Numbered from the stretch's first letter, positions 39,147-47,997 are shown. The stretch: 64,000 nucleotides of DNA from UBA7662 sp036787895 (GCA_036787895.1 DAIQOK010000007.1:62001-126000); one strand, 5' to 3'. Program-made: numbers and translations. Notes: generated by a model not told the origin, from the sequence alone.

Positions 39147-39301
39147 GTCCATAGTCCATGCGCTCACTGCGTGAGCTGACCCTAGACCATGGTCGATAAC
39201 ATCAATCACCGTTGATGTCTGAAGATTGTGATTCTGCCCTCTAGCGCGATTCATTGATCTACCGCAGCGGTGAACGGGACAGCATTGACCATAGACCAGC
39301 G
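39147..39301. repeat. dyad-rich intergenic element before the rplM promoter
   Basis: Within the 312-bp gap 39123-39434 is a cluster of short dyads: GCTCAC-TGC-GTGAGC (39162-39176), GACCATGGTC (39185-39194), ACATCAA-N6-TTGATGT (39199-39218) and ACCGCAGCGGT (39261-39271). There are also scattered CCATAG/GACCATAGACC motifs (39147-39160 and 39287-39297) in both orientations. No T-run follows, no ORF is convincing and tRNA-like folding was not found. It resembles the low-complexity CCATAG-type intergenic repeats seen in some Bacteroidota; this comparison is from memory. Confidence 0.45.
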
Positions 39302-39360
39302 GCTTAGACAGTCACTCCCGGGCTGCCCCAATTATATCTAAAACATATTCACACCAGCTG

Positions 39361-39391
39361 TTGGAAACTCAAAATCAAGCTGCTATATTTG
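39361..39391 (+). promoter_or_regulatory. promoter of the rplM ribosomal operon
   Basis: TTG (39361-39363), a 20-nt spacer and TATATTTG (39384-39391) match the Bacteroidota primary sigma consensus exactly. Transcription should begin near 39398, giving a leader of about 35 nt. Confidence 0.7.
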
Positions 39392-39434
39392 CAGTCCTTT
39401 TTAGAATCAATAACTATCAATTAACAGAAAAGCA

Positions 39435-39878
39435 GTGAATACGTTAAGTTACAAAACTGTCTCTGCCAACCGTCAGACGGTTGAGAAAAAGTGGTATCTC
39501 ATCGATGCCGAAGCAGAGATCGTGGGGCGCCTTGCTGCCCGCGTTGCACATGTGCTCCGTGGCAAAAACAAGGCCAGCTACACCCCACACGTAGACTGTG
39601 GTGATAATGTGATCATTATCAACGCAGACAAGGTGAGATTTACAGGTGAAAAAATGCGCGAGAAGGAGTACTTCTTCTATTCGGGACATCCGGGTGGAAA
39701 ACGTCTCGAAACCGCCAAAGACCTGATGCGTCGTCGGCCTACCTACGTGATGGAAAAAGCCATCAAAGGCATGCTCCCGAAAAATCGTCTTGGTCGTGAA
39801 ATGTTCCGCAACTTGCATGTATATGCCGGTGCCCAGCATCCTCATGAAGCGCAACAACCTGAAATTCTCAAATTCTAA
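39435..39878 (+). CDS. rplM: 50S ribosomal protein uL13
   Basis: 147 aa, full length. Family motifs are WYLIDAEAEIVGRLAARVA, GDNVIIINADKVRFTG, YFFYSGHPGG and the GMLPKNRLGREMFRNLHVYAG block. It starts with GTG (39435); no ATG precedes the conserved part. First gene of the rplM-rpsI-rpsB-tsf cluster, 5 bp before rpsI. Confidence 0.97.
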   Translation: MNTLSYKTVSANRQTVEKKWYLIDAEAEIVGRLAARVAHVLRGKNKASYTPHVDCGDNVIIINADKVRFTGEKMREKEYFFYSGHPGGKRLETAKDLMRRRPTYVMEKAIKGMLPKNRLGREMFRNLHVYAGAQHPHEAQQPEILKF

Positions 39879-39883
39879 GCCCT

Positions 39884-40270
39884 ATGTCGGTTACTAACAC
39901 CCTCGGAAGAAGGAAAAATGCCGTTGTTCGCGTTTACGTGACACCAGGCAAAGGCGATATCACCGTAAATGGTCGCCCTTACACAGAATATTTTCCCCTG
40001 GAGACTCTCCAGCAGATTTTGCTGAAATCGTTCTCGGCCACCAACACCCTTGGTCAGTACGATGTTAAAGCCAACGCCTTTGGCGGTGGCATCAGCGGTC
40101 AGGCCGAAGCTTTACAGCTCGCCATTGCCCGTGCACTCGACGAAATTAACCCCGAACACCACAGCGCCCTCAAAGCGATGAAGCTCCTCACCCGTGATCC
40201 ACGTATGGTTGAGCGTAAGAAGTTCGGTCAACGTAAAGCTCGTCGTCGTTTCCAATTCAGCAAACGTTAA
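39884..40270 (+). CDS. rpsI: 30S ribosomal protein uS9
   Basis: 128 aa with the N-terminal LGRRKNAVVRVYVTPGKG, the GGGISGQAEALQLAIARAL core and the basic C-terminal tail ending FQFSKR, which contacts P-site tRNA. Normal length and standard pairing with rplM. Confidence 0.97.
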   Translation: MSVTNTLGRRKNAVVRVYVTPGKGDITVNGRPYTEYFPLETLQQILLKSFSATNTLGQYDVKANAFGGGISGQAEALQLAIARALDEINPEHHSALKAMKLLTRDPRMVERKKFGQRKARRRFQFSKR

Positions 40271-40289
40271 TCAGCGGAGGACAAAAATC

Positions 40290-41066
40290 ATGGCAAAAGT
40301 TACTTATCAGGAATTGCTCGACGCAGGAGTTCACTTCGGTCACCTTAAGCGCAAATGGCATCCTAAAATGGCGCCGTTCATCTTCATGGAGAAGAACGAC
40401 ATCCACATTATCGATCTTAATCAAACCCAAACCCGTCTTGATGATGCTGCCAGTGCAGTTAAGTCAATCGTAAAATCGGGTCGTAAAATCCTTTTTGTAG
40501 CCACCAAAAAACAGGCGAAAGAAATCATCGAGGCAGAGGCTAAACGCCTGAACATGCCTTTCGTGACCGAGCGCTGGTTGGGTGGTATGCTCACCAACTT
40601 CACGACTGTTCGTAAGTCGATCAAGAAAATGGGCAATATCGACAAAATGGAAGGCAACGGCACCATGGCTACGCTCTCGAAAAAAGAGCGCCTTATGATT
40701 GCCCGTGAGCGTGAAAAACTCGGCCGTGTTTTGGGTGGTATCGAAGACCTGAGCCGCCTCCCGGCTGCTTTATTCATCGTTGATATCAAAAAAGAACACA
40801 TTGCTGTTAAAGAAGCCCAGAAGTTGAACATTCCTACCATTGCTATGGTAGATACCAACTCTGACCCTACCCTGGTTGATTTCCCGATTCCAGCTAACGA
40901 CGACGCTACTAAGTCGATTGCGCTGATTTCGAAAGTAATCATGCAGGCTGTAGAAGAAGGACTTCAAGAGCGCAAACACGATAAAGACGCTGAAGCAGCA
41001 GCTGAACAACCAGCTGAGGTGGCAGAAACCACCGCAACTGCCAGCCCAGAAGCTACGGCTGAATAA
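40290..41066 (+). CDS. rpsB: 30S ribosomal protein uS2
   Basis: 258 aa. ATG 40290 is fixed by the conserved start (VTYQELLDAGVHFGHLKRKW) and by GGAGG at 40276-40280, a rare clear Shine-Dalgarno for this phylum. Motifs include FVTERWLGGMLTNF and PTIAMVDTNSDP. The C-terminus has an Ala/Glu-rich tail (about 235-258) typical of Bacteroidota uS2. Lies 19 bp after rpsI; the common order rpsB then tsf is kept. Confidence 0.97.
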   Translation: MAKVTYQELLDAGVHFGHLKRKWHPKMAPFIFMEKNDIHIIDLNQTQTRLDDAASAVKSIVKSGRKILFVATKKQAKEIIEAEAKRLNMPFVTERWLGGMLTNFTTVRKSIKKMGNIDKMEGNGTMATLSKKERLMIAREREKLGRVLGGIEDLSRLPAALFIVDIKKEHIAVKEAQKLNIPTIAMVDTNSDPTLVDFPIPANDDATKSIALISKVIMQAVEEGLQERKHDKDAEAAAEQPAEVAETTATASPEATAE

Positions 41067-41079
41067 GCAAAACAAAAGC

Positions 41080-41113
41080 AGATGGGTCGACAACAGTTGG
41101 CCCATCTTTTTTT
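41080..41113 (+). terminator. terminator or attenuator between rpsB and tsf
   Basis: AGATGGG (41080-41086) pairs with CCCATCT (41101-41107) around a 14-nt loop, then T8. It lies within the ribosomal cluster, so partial termination could lower tsf relative to rpsB. Confidence 0.7.
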
Positions 41114-41148
41114 ACACCCCCTGAACTTCAAAAAATTTTAAGCATACA

Positions 41149-41982
41149 ATGAATATTTCTGCAGCAGATGTGAACAAACTGCGCCAGATGACCGGCGCAG
41201 GTATGATGGATTGCAAAAAAGCCCTCACCGAAGCCAATGGCGATTTCGAGGAAGCCGTTGTCATCCTCCGCAAAAAAGGCCAAAAAGTATCGGCCAGCCG
41301 TGCCGACCGTGAAGCCAACGAAGGTGCTATCGTAACTCTCACCAATGCCGACGCTACTTTTGGTGTATTGGTAAGCCTGACTTGCGAAACCGACTTCGTT
41401 GCTAAAAACGAAGAGTTTGTCGCTCTGGCCAACCAAATCGCACAACTGGCCTTGGCCAAAAACATCACTTCACTAGATGCCCTGTTAGAAGAGAAACTCG
41501 ACGGCTTAGCATTGAATGAAAAACTGATTGAATACACCGGTAAAATCGGTGAGAAAATCAGTGTTAGTCGTTACGAAACCCTCAGTGCCGAAGGTGTGGT
41601 CACCTATGTACACAGCAACAACAAGCTGGGTGTATTGGTAGCTATGAACCAAACAGCTTCGGCAGAAGCTACTGCCGCAGGTAAAGATGCTGCCATGCAA
41701 ATTGCAGCCATGAGTCCGGTAGCTGTAGATAAAGACGACGTAGATCCTACCATCATTGAGCGGGAAATTGAAATCGGTAAAGACCAGGCCCGCCAGGAAG
41801 GCAAGCCGGAGAATATTATTGAGAAAATTGCTTTGGGCAAACTCAATAAATTCTACCAGGACAACACCTTGTTGAACCAGGCATTTGTGAAAGACGGCAG
41901 CATAACAGTAGCCCAGATGCTTGATAAAGCATCGAAAGGCTTATCTGTTAAGTCGTTCAAACGTATTGCCATTGGCGCTTAA
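41149..41982 (+). CDS. tsf: elongation factor Ts
   Basis: 277 aa; guanine nucleotide exchange factor for EF-Tu. It has the N-terminal UBA-like domain (about 1-55; VNKLRQMTGAGMMDCKKAL), the TDFVAKNEEF contact motif (about 82-91) that displaces Mg in EF-Tu, and the C-terminal module. Normal length. Terminator-like hairpins on both sides suggest separate level control. Confidence 0.97.
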   Translation: MNISAADVNKLRQMTGAGMMDCKKALTEANGDFEEAVVILRKKGQKVSASRADREANEGAIVTLTNADATFGVLVSLTCETDFVAKNEEFVALANQIAQLALAKNITSLDALLEEKLDGLALNEKLIEYTGKIGEKISVSRYETLSAEGVVTYVHSNNKLGVLVAMNQTASAEATAAGKDAAMQIAAMSPVAVDKDDVDPTIIEREIEIGKDQARQEGKPENIIEKIALGKLNKFYQDNTLLNQAFVKDGSITVAQMLDKASKGLSVKSFKRIAIGA

Positions 41983-41998
41983 GCATTCATGACTTTTT

Positions 41999-42030
41999 AA
42001 ACCCCGTCTGCAGAGCAAACGGGGTTTTTT
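41999..42030 (+). terminator. Rho-independent terminator after tsf
   Basis: AAACCCCGT pairs with ACGGGGTTT around an 11-nt loop, followed by T6. Confidence 0.88.
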
Positions 42031-42113
42031 ATTGTTTGCCCTTTTCCCTTTACACCCGAAACGGACTGATAGTGGCTCCGATTAACTATCTTCGTGCCGG
42101 AAAATAAGTCGAA

Positions 42114-42818
42114 ATGAAGTACAAGCGCATACTCGTCAAGCTCAGCGGAGAATCGTTGATGGGACAAAAACAATTCGGTATCGACCAGATAATTCTGGAT
42201 CAATATGCCAGTGAAGTGCGCGACCTGGTGCAAGCCGGGGTACAAGTGGCCATCGTAGTTGGTGGCGGCAATATTTTCAGAGGAGTGCAAGCTGAATCGG
42301 GCGGAATGGACCGTGCCCAAGGGGATTATATGGGCATGTTGGCGACCATGATTAACAGCATGGCCTTGCAGGCATCACTCGAAAAAATGGGCCTGAGTAC
42401 CCGATTACAGTCGGCCATCAAAATGGAACAAATCGCAGAGCCCTTCATTCGGCGCAAAGCCATCCGTCACCTGGAAAAAGGTCGGATAGTAATCTTCGGT
42501 GCCGGCACCGGCAATCCTTATTTCACCACCGATACCGCTGCTTCTTTGCGTGCTGTAGAAATTGGAGCCGATGTCATCCTCAAAGGAACTCGGGTAGATG
42601 GCATCTACGACAAAGACCCTGAAAAACATGCTGATGCAGTTCGTTATGAAACCGTAAGTTTCAAAGAAGCCATCGCCCAAAACCTAAAAGTAATGGACAT
42701 GACGGCTTTTACCCTGTGTCAGGAGAACAACTTGCCTATTATCGTTTTTGATATGAATAAAGCCGGCAATCTGTTGAACATCGCCAAAGGTCAACAAATC
42801 GGCACACTCGTTTCTTAA
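42114..42818 (+). CDS. pyrH: UMP kinase
   Basis: 234 aa, amino-acid-kinase fold; phosphorylates UMP to UDP. Motifs are RILVKLSGESLMG, VVGGGNIFRG, GTGNPYFTTDTAASLRA and DGIYDKDP. Normal length. TATCTTCG (42087-42094), one base off the -7 consensus, may start its transcript. It is 22 bp upstream of frr, the usual pairing. Confidence 0.97.
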   Translation: MKYKRILVKLSGESLMGQKQFGIDQIILDQYASEVRDLVQAGVQVAIVVGGGNIFRGVQAESGGMDRAQGDYMGMLATMINSMALQASLEKMGLSTRLQSAIKMEQIAEPFIRRKAIRHLEKGRIVIFGAGTGNPYFTTDTAASLRAVEIGADVILKGTRVDGIYDKDPEKHADAVRYETVSFKEAIAQNLKVMDMTAFTLCQENNLPIIVFDMNKAGNLLNIAKGQQIGTLVS

Positions 42819-42840
42819 AACCTGTCTAGCTGCTTAAGCC

Positions 42841-43404
42841 ATGAACGAAGAAGTACAATTTTACATCGCCGAAGCCACCGAATCTATGGACAAGGCCATT
42901 CATCACCTGCAAGTGGAACTATCCAAACTCCGCGCCGGCAAAGCCTCTCCGGCCATGGTGGATAGCGTGAAGGTGGACTATTATGGCGCACCCACACCAC
43001 TGAGTCAGGTCGCCAATGTTTCAACCTCCGATGCCCGCACCATTAGTATTCAGCCCTGGGAGAAAAACCTGATAGCTGCTATCGAGAAGGCCATAATCAA
43101 TGCCAATCTGGGGTTGAATCCAAGCAATGACGGCATGATCATCCGTATAAATATTCCACCCCTTACCGAAGAGCGCCGGCGTGAACTCGTTAAACGCACC
43201 AAGGCCGAAGGTGAAAATGCCAAAGTCTCTGTACGTAATATCCGCCGCGATGCCAATGAATCGATAAAAAAACTGCAAAAAGACGGTTTACCGGAAGATA
43301 TGGCCAAAGATGGTGAAGCTAAAATTCAGCAACTCACCGACAAATTTATTGCCCGGGTAGATGAAGTCCTGGCCGTAAAAGAAAAAGAAATTATGACGGT
43401 GTAA
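42841..43404 (+). CDS. frr: ribosome recycling factor
   Basis: 187 aa; with EF-G splits post-termination ribosomes. Signatures are LSKLRAGKASPAMVDSVKVDYYG, ISIQPWEK and PPLTEERRRELVK, with the long helical bundle ends intact. Cotranscribed with pyrH and followed by a strong hairpin. Confidence 0.97.
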   Translation: MNEEVQFYIAEATESMDKAIHHLQVELSKLRAGKASPAMVDSVKVDYYGAPTPLSQVANVSTSDARTISIQPWEKNLIAAIEKAIINANLGLNPSNDGMIIRINIPPLTEERRRELVKRTKAEGENAKVSVRNIRRDANESIKKLQKDGLPEDMAKDGEAKIQQLTDKFIARVDEVLAVKEKEIMTV

Positions 43405-43422
43405 ATCACCGCTATTGCTATC

Positions 43423-43448
43423 AGCCCCGGTAAATCCGGGGCTTTTTA
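43423..43448. terminator. terminator shared by frr and the convergent ORF6N gene
   Basis: AGCCCCGG/CCGGGGCT stem (43423-43430 and 43436-43443), 5-nt loop, T5 on the right. The stop codon of the leftward ORF6N gene lies at its edge (43446-43448). Confidence 0.85.
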
Positions 43449-43937
43449 TTTATAACCAATGGGGTTTCTTTCCTCCTTCAACAATTGCCGAAAAGCAATA
43501 AACACCTGCTCAAACTGTGCATCGTATTTGCCCTCAAGCGCGTCTAAACGTTTGGTCAATTCCCGGTTTTCAAACATAATTTCTCGAAAACGCACAAAGG
43601 CACGCATAATCTGAATGTGAACCTGAATAGCTTTATCGCTACTCAATACACTCGAAAGCATCCCCACACCTTGTTCGGTAAAAGCAAAAGGCATGTATCG
43701 ACTTCCACCCCATCTTGAGGTGCCAAATTGGCACCTCAAGTTTTCCCATTCCTCAGAAGTGAGCTCAAACATAAAATCGGGAGGGAAACGTGCCTCATTG
43801 CGACGAACAGCTCTCTTCAACGTCTTGGTTTCTACCTGATATAATAGGGCAAGGTCAAAGTCGAGTAAAACCCGTTGACCACGAATTACATACAAACTAG
43901 CGCCCAGGTCCAGCTTTTCTACCACAGCATTTTCCAT
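43446..43937 (-). CDS. ORF6N domain protein
   Basis: 163 aa. The ORF6N domain (about 15-100) shows YVIRGQRVLLDFDLALLY, the TKTLKRAVRRN helix, RFPPDFMFELT and RYMPFAFTEQGVGMLSSVL. The C-terminus (about 105-155) is helical, probably coiled-coil. ORF6N is a DNA-binding domain related to KilA-N, first seen in phages and large DNA viruses but common as lone chromosomal genes in Bacteroidota; its host role is unknown. No phage genes are adjacent. A 27-bp near-perfect palindrome lies inside its coding sequence. Confidence 0.87.
   Translation of the reverse strand: MENAVVEKLDLGASLYVIRGQRVLLDFDLALLYQVETKTLKRAVRRNEARFPPDFMFELTSEEWENLRCQFGTSRWGGSRYMPFAFTEQGVGMLSSVLSSDKAIQVHIQIMRAFVRFREIMFENRELTKRLDALEGKYDAQFEQVFIAFRQLLKEERNPIGYK
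43714..43740. repeat. 27-bp palindrome inside the ORF6N gene
   Basis: Arms of 13 bp, CTTGAGGTGCCAA and TTGGCACCTCAAG, flank a single central A; T4 follows on the plus strand. It encodes the LRCQFGTSR stretch of the ORF6N protein. Confidence 0.85.
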
Positions 43938-44000
43938 GATTCAATTTGGGCAAAAATTATATTTGGTTTCACGCAAGTTTTATTACAAACGGCGCAAAAT

Positions 44001-45155
44001 TTAGCCCTTAATCAACTGTTCCAGGGTAGCCTTGGCAAAAATTCTGCGCGGAACACTATTCATTAATGCCAGCTCGGCTGGTAAACCGGTGGTTTCGTCT
44101 AAAAATCCGAGCACCCGTTGGGGTGGATTATGCAAAAACAATCGTTCAAATAAATCTGCACCGGGAAAATACCGCTGGCACAATACCCGAAGCAAGGTAT
44201 TGTCATACAATCGAAACCGCTTTTGCTGCCAGCTTGGCTTAATTATGGGCGATTTGCCGGCAAGCAGGGCATTGGTGATGGCCTCGCTATGTCGTTGAAT
44301 GTTTTGAAAAGTATAGCCCGTCGACCCTTTGGTTTGCCCGCCGGCTGTGCCTAGAAAGATGGTGTGCCTTTCATGCACCGGGAAACGATGACTGGCCATA
44401 GGAATTCGGCCCATTTCAGTTTCTTCTATGGCATAACTGGTAATCCCCAGCTGCGTTTCCAAATAATCGCGGAGATAGATGTCGTAAGAGGATTTGTCCC
44501 AGACTTCTTCCGAAAATACCGTAAACTCAACCAATGCGGCATGTGTATCGAATGGCAGTACATAAACAAAACAGCTGCCATCAATTTGGGGCACCCTGAA
44601 ATCCATAAAAACAGGCTTCTTCGGGTCGAAAGAAGGCCCCGGCGTATTCACCACCCAACCTTTAAAATGCTGCCAAAGAAACAATCCCTTTTTGGCTTCG
44701 TGTATCTCTTCATTCGACAGCAAACTCGAGAAGGTCCAGTCGGCTGTAAAGCTACCTTCCGAGCAATCCAGCTGAGATTTCCCGGCAACTGTATCAATAT
44801 CATAAATTTCTGCCTTCAACATGCTGATGTGACTGGCAGCCTGGATTTGACCAAGGGTATGGGCATAAAAATCTCTACCCCTTATCATTTTGTAGCTGTA
44901 CGGCGAAATCGCCAGCTCACGCGCCTCCATCGGTCCGTAAAACGACAATTGGTCCCAGCACCTGAATACTATTGGATCAAACATACCCGGCCCTGCCTCC
45001 CAGAAACACCAGGTACGGTCGTTTTCCTGTTTGGCGGAGCGATCGACAAGCAGAATTCGCTTATTGGCAAAGGCCGGCTGCGCCAAACGGTAGGCTAAAC
45101 TTAAACCGGCTGCTCCTGAGCCCGCAATGATGTAATCAAAGTGCTGGTTGCTCAA
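44001..45155 (-). CDS. crtY: lycopene cyclase (CrtY/Lcy family)
   Basis: 384 aa flavoprotein that cyclises lycopene to beta-carotene. N-terminal Rossmann motif DYIIAGSGAAGLSLAYRL (about 7-24), RTWCFWE, the FMDFRVPQ region, FVYVLPFD with LVEFTVFS, and GTAGGQTKGSTGYTFQNIQR near 265-285 are the family blocks. Its start overlaps the stop of the upstream small membrane gene by 4 bp, so translation is coupled. No other carotenoid genes are in view. I infer the organism makes beta-carotene-type pigments. Confidence 0.9.
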   Translation of the reverse strand: MSNQHFDYIIAGSGAAGLSLAYRLAQPAFANKRILLVDRSAKQENDRTWCFWEAGPGMFDPIVFRCWDQLSFYGPMEARELAISPYSYKMIRGRDFYAHTLGQIQAASHISMLKAEIYDIDTVAGKSQLDCSEGSFTADWTFSSLLSNEEIHEAKKGLFLWQHFKGWVVNTPGPSFDPKKPVFMDFRVPQIDGSCFVYVLPFDTHAALVEFTVFSEEVWDKSSYDIYLRDYLETQLGITSYAIEETEMGRIPMASHRFPVHERHTIFLGTAGGQTKGSTGYTFQNIQRHSEAITNALLAGKSPIIKPSWQQKRFRLYDNTLLRVLCQRYFPGADLFERLFLHNPPQRVLGFLDETTGLPAELALMNSVPRRIFAKATLEQLIKG

Positions 45156-45514
45156 GTGTTGGCCAATCGTTTTTCAAAAATGAAACGAGTAACCCAGCTG
45201 TAAACCGCCCATGCTACCAGGGTATATGTGATGGTACTAACCAATACCGTAGCGGCAATAAGACCTATCCCGCCGGTTTTTACGATGCTGCCAACCGTTT
45301 CCAGCACTTCAGGGTCGGGAAACTTCAGCAACAGACAAAAGGCAAGGGCAGCCAATTCAAGCAGGCTGTATTTCCACCAGCGCATCTGAGGTATGGGCAA
45401 TAGTGCCGTTAATGCCGAAACCAGCAAAAACAGCCCGAAACTGTGCACATTAAATTGAATATGCACCAAGGCAATGAGCACGATAAAATAGAGATATTGA
45501 TTTCTTTTAAGCAT
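45152..45514 (-). CDS. small integral membrane protein, unknown
   Basis: 120 aa with about four hydrophobic helices (QYLYFIVLIALVHIQF, FGLFLLVSALTALLPI, SLLELAALAFCLLL, LIAATVLVSTITYTLVAWAV). No family recognised; it does not show the motifs of the CrtYc/CrtYd membrane cyclases. It sits 8 bp after the penicillin acylase gene and overlaps the lycopene cyclase start by 4 bp, which suggests a membrane role linked to one of them. Confidence 0.75.
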   Translation of the reverse strand: MLKRNQYLYFIVLIALVHIQFNVHSFGLFLLVSALTALLPIPQMRWWKYSLLELAALAFCLLLKFPDPEVLETVGSIVKTGGIGLIAATVLVSTITYTLVAWAVYSWVTRFIFEKRLANT

Positions 45515-45522
45515 GGCGAGCC

Positions 45523-47880
45523 TTATTTGCGGGTGAATTGTATGGCGGTTTTATAAGCTGTTGGGTCGAACATTTTGGTATGAACCGGTTCGTGATAGTT
45601 GCCATACAACCAATGTTCGATTTGATCATGATAGTTGGGCGAGTTAAACCGACCACTTTGACCACCGGTTACCATCATCCTGACATTTGGACCGCTTGGC
45701 GTTAATTCAATGATGGTGCGCATACTGGCCGCATGGGTTGATGGTAATTTACTCGCCACATTCAACGTTCGGTTGCTGCCGGGCGAAGCAAATAAGGGCA
45801 AAGAAAGCTGTGGCAGGCGAGTGAGGTGATTCACTGCCGACTGATGATAACGACCATAGGTCCAAGTCAGAGGCTCAGCACCCAGCTTTTCGACCAATGT
45901 CTTCCAACTTTTTTCCCAGCTGCGTTTTACCAATTCAGCGGTAGCCATATTGCCACTATGGGTGGGCAGCATCGTGCTGCTGACCACCAAATGATAAGCC
46001 TCCTGATACAAGGGTGCGAAGCGTAATTCCGGATGAATGGCCTGTTGCAACTCTTCCATGAGGGTTAGTTTGAAACTGTAAAAAAGTGTTGGAGCCACTT
46101 TATCGATCACCATTTCGCCCTGCCAGCCATCAAAATAAGCCATTTGTTCGGCGCTCAGGTGTTTTTCCAGCACAGGCTTCAACAATTCCCATTCCAGATC
46201 TACGACATCCAGGTGCATCTCCCGCAACTCCTCCCAACCCAGTTTTTCGCTGGCATCCATGAGTTGTTGAATGCGGCGTCCCCGGGCGCTGGCTTCATAG
46301 CGCGTGCTGAGGTGTGCGCCCAGGCTGTGATTGACGTGTTCCTGATTGGCTGAGGCAGTCCAGCCACGACTGGGATTAAAATGGTTCAACACTTGGTGCA
46401 CCTCACGGAATGGCACTTTGTTCTCGGATCTAACCCCTAAACGTATACCTTTAGCCGGGTCGCGATGCATAGAGGCCTTTCCGGCTGTTACCAGACCAAT
46501 ATTGCCCGAATTATCGGCCAATATGAAGTTTTGCGGTGGCTGCATGAAGTTGAGCACTGCCGCATAGGCCTGCGCTACATTTTCGGCTTTCTCCAAACCG
46601 GCAAAGGCAAACCCTTCATTACTCTTCTCCTGAGCTACCCAATTCACCGCCAACCAGCGATTATTCATGCCGGTGGTGTCAATCGGACCAAAATGACTGC
46701 GCCAAAAGGTCACAATTTCGGCCTTACCACCCCGAACGGCTATAGTTTTTTCGAACTGCTGTAACGGCTGCCACTGTCCATCGAGGAAATAATTGCCGCT
46801 ACCATCAACATCAAGCTCATAAAAATCAACCAAGTCCCAGGTGGCATTAGTCATGCCCCAGGCCACTTTTTCGTTGTATCCCGAAATAATGAAGGGCTCG
46901 CCGGGTATGGTCATGCCCCGGCGTAATTTACCATCAACCACCAGTTGAACTTCATACCAGGTAGAAGGTAAGGCAATTTGCAAATGGGTGTCGTTACATA
47001 AAATGGGGTTGCCGCTTTTCGATTTGCCCGGACCAACCACCCAGTTGTTGCTGCCCAAACTCAACTCATCCTGGTTTTTTTCAAGGGCATTCGGAAATCT
47101 ATAATTCGGGCCTTGGGCTAAAATTTCAGGTTTCCCCTGAATCAAAGCCCGGAAACTACTGTCGCTGATGCTGAAATCGGGATAAATGGGAAAAGGCTGA
47201 GCGGGATAATTGCTGAAATAGGTGTCGTATAAATTGGCGCCAAGCAAAGAACGGGCTTCTGTAGCCTTCAAATCATCTTCATTATAAGTGAGCACATGGT
47301 CCATATACCGGATCAAATAAAACATATTCTCCGGCCGGAATTTGGAAGGACGGAAATCCAGCAAATGAAATTCCACGGGCAAAGAGCCAAAATGCATGAT
47401 ATCGATGTATTCGTTGATACCGGCACAATAAGCTTCAAAACGGGCAGCTAATTCGGGTGCGGCGGTCTTGTATTCCTCGTACCAGATAGGCGCCAGGCTG
47501 TCGAATTCAAACTTCAACCAAAAACGATCGCTGGGCAAGGCTACGGCACCGGCAACTTCACTCAACTGACCTTTTACCGTACGCATCAACATCTCCATCT
47601 GAAAAAGCCGATCGCGGGCATGTAAAAACCCGGTAGCATAGGCTGCTGCTGCATCATTAGGTGCAAAAATGCTGGGAATACCCAGGCTGTCGATACCGAT
47701 TTGAACCGGACCATACGGACTTTCCCGCAATTCCAGCGACTGGTCGTGGAATTTATCGATATGTAAAGGAGAAGTGGCATAACTAAACAGCCAACCAAAA
47801 CGCGGGTTGGCTCCCCAACGGTGAATCAGCAAAAAAAGCCAGCTAATCAAGAGCAGGAGGGGAAACAGTTTGCGTAGCAT
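45523..47880 (-). CDS. penicillin acylase family N-terminal-nucleophile hydrolase
   Basis: 785 aa from ATG 47880, which starts a hydrophobic signal/anchor (LRKLFPLLLLISWLFLL). The precursor is expected to self-cleave before S277 in LGSNNWVVGPGKSKSG, giving alpha and beta chains; S277 becomes the catalytic N-terminal serine. Other family blocks are YATGFLHARDRLFQMEM and PILCNDTHLQIALPSTWYEV. These enzymes hydrolyse amides such as acyl-homoserine lactones, N-acyl amino acids or beta-lactam side chains in the periplasm; the substrate here is unknown. First gene of an operon with the small membrane protein and lycopene cyclase. The longer frame to 47979 is unlikely to be used. Confidence 0.9.
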   Translation of the reverse strand: MLRKLFPLLLLISWLFLLIHRWGANPRFGWLFSYATSPLHIDKFHDQSLELRESPYGPVQIGIDSLGIPSIFAPNDAAAAYATGFLHARDRLFQMEMLMRTVKGQLSEVAGAVALPSDRFWLKFEFDSLAPIWYEEYKTAAPELAARFEAYCAGINEYIDIMHFGSLPVEFHLLDFRPSKFRPENMFYLIRYMDHVLTYNEDDLKATEARSLLGANLYDTYFSNYPAQPFPIYPDFSISDSSFRALIQGKPEILAQGPNYRFPNALEKNQDELSLGSNNWVVGPGKSKSGNPILCNDTHLQIALPSTWYEVQLVVDGKLRRGMTIPGEPFIISGYNEKVAWGMTNATWDLVDFYELDVDGSGNYFLDGQWQPLQQFEKTIAVRGGKAEIVTFWRSHFGPIDTTGMNNRWLAVNWVAQEKSNEGFAFAGLEKAENVAQAYAAVLNFMQPPQNFILADNSGNIGLVTAGKASMHRDPAKGIRLGVRSENKVPFREVHQVLNHFNPSRGWTASANQEHVNHSLGAHLSTRYEASARGRRIQQLMDASEKLGWEELREMHLDVVDLEWELLKPVLEKHLSAEQMAYFDGWQGEMVIDKVAPTLFYSFKLTLMEELQQAIHPELRFAPLYQEAYHLVVSSTMLPTHSGNMATAELVKRSWEKSWKTLVEKLGAEPLTWTYGRYHQSAVNHLTRLPQLSLPLFASPGSNRTLNVASKLPSTHAASMRTIIELTPSGPNVRMMVTGGQSGRFNSPNYHDQIEHWLYGNYHEPVHTKMFDPTAYKTAIQFTRK

Positions 47881-47997
47881 AGGTAGAGACTTTATACGAA
47901 TTACGCAGATAGTCGGCAGAGAAACAAATAAACCGCCTTGCCTTTGTATATAAGTCTGTTTATTCCTTAATATTGACATTCCGTGAAATCTGAATCT

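Noticed and set aside
39123..39434. tRNA or small RNA gene in the gap before rplM
   Set aside because: Short hairpins are present, but no cloverleaf, anticodon arm or terminal CCA arrangement could be assembled.
43446..43937. Prophage marker
   Set aside because: ORF6N genes occur alone on Bacteroidota chromosomes, and both neighbours are core genes with no phage structural or integrase genes nearby.
44364..45098. Long open frame opposite the lycopene cyclase gene (plus strand)
   Set aside because: Antisense shadow of a well-conserved gene; its protein shows no family features and no promoter.
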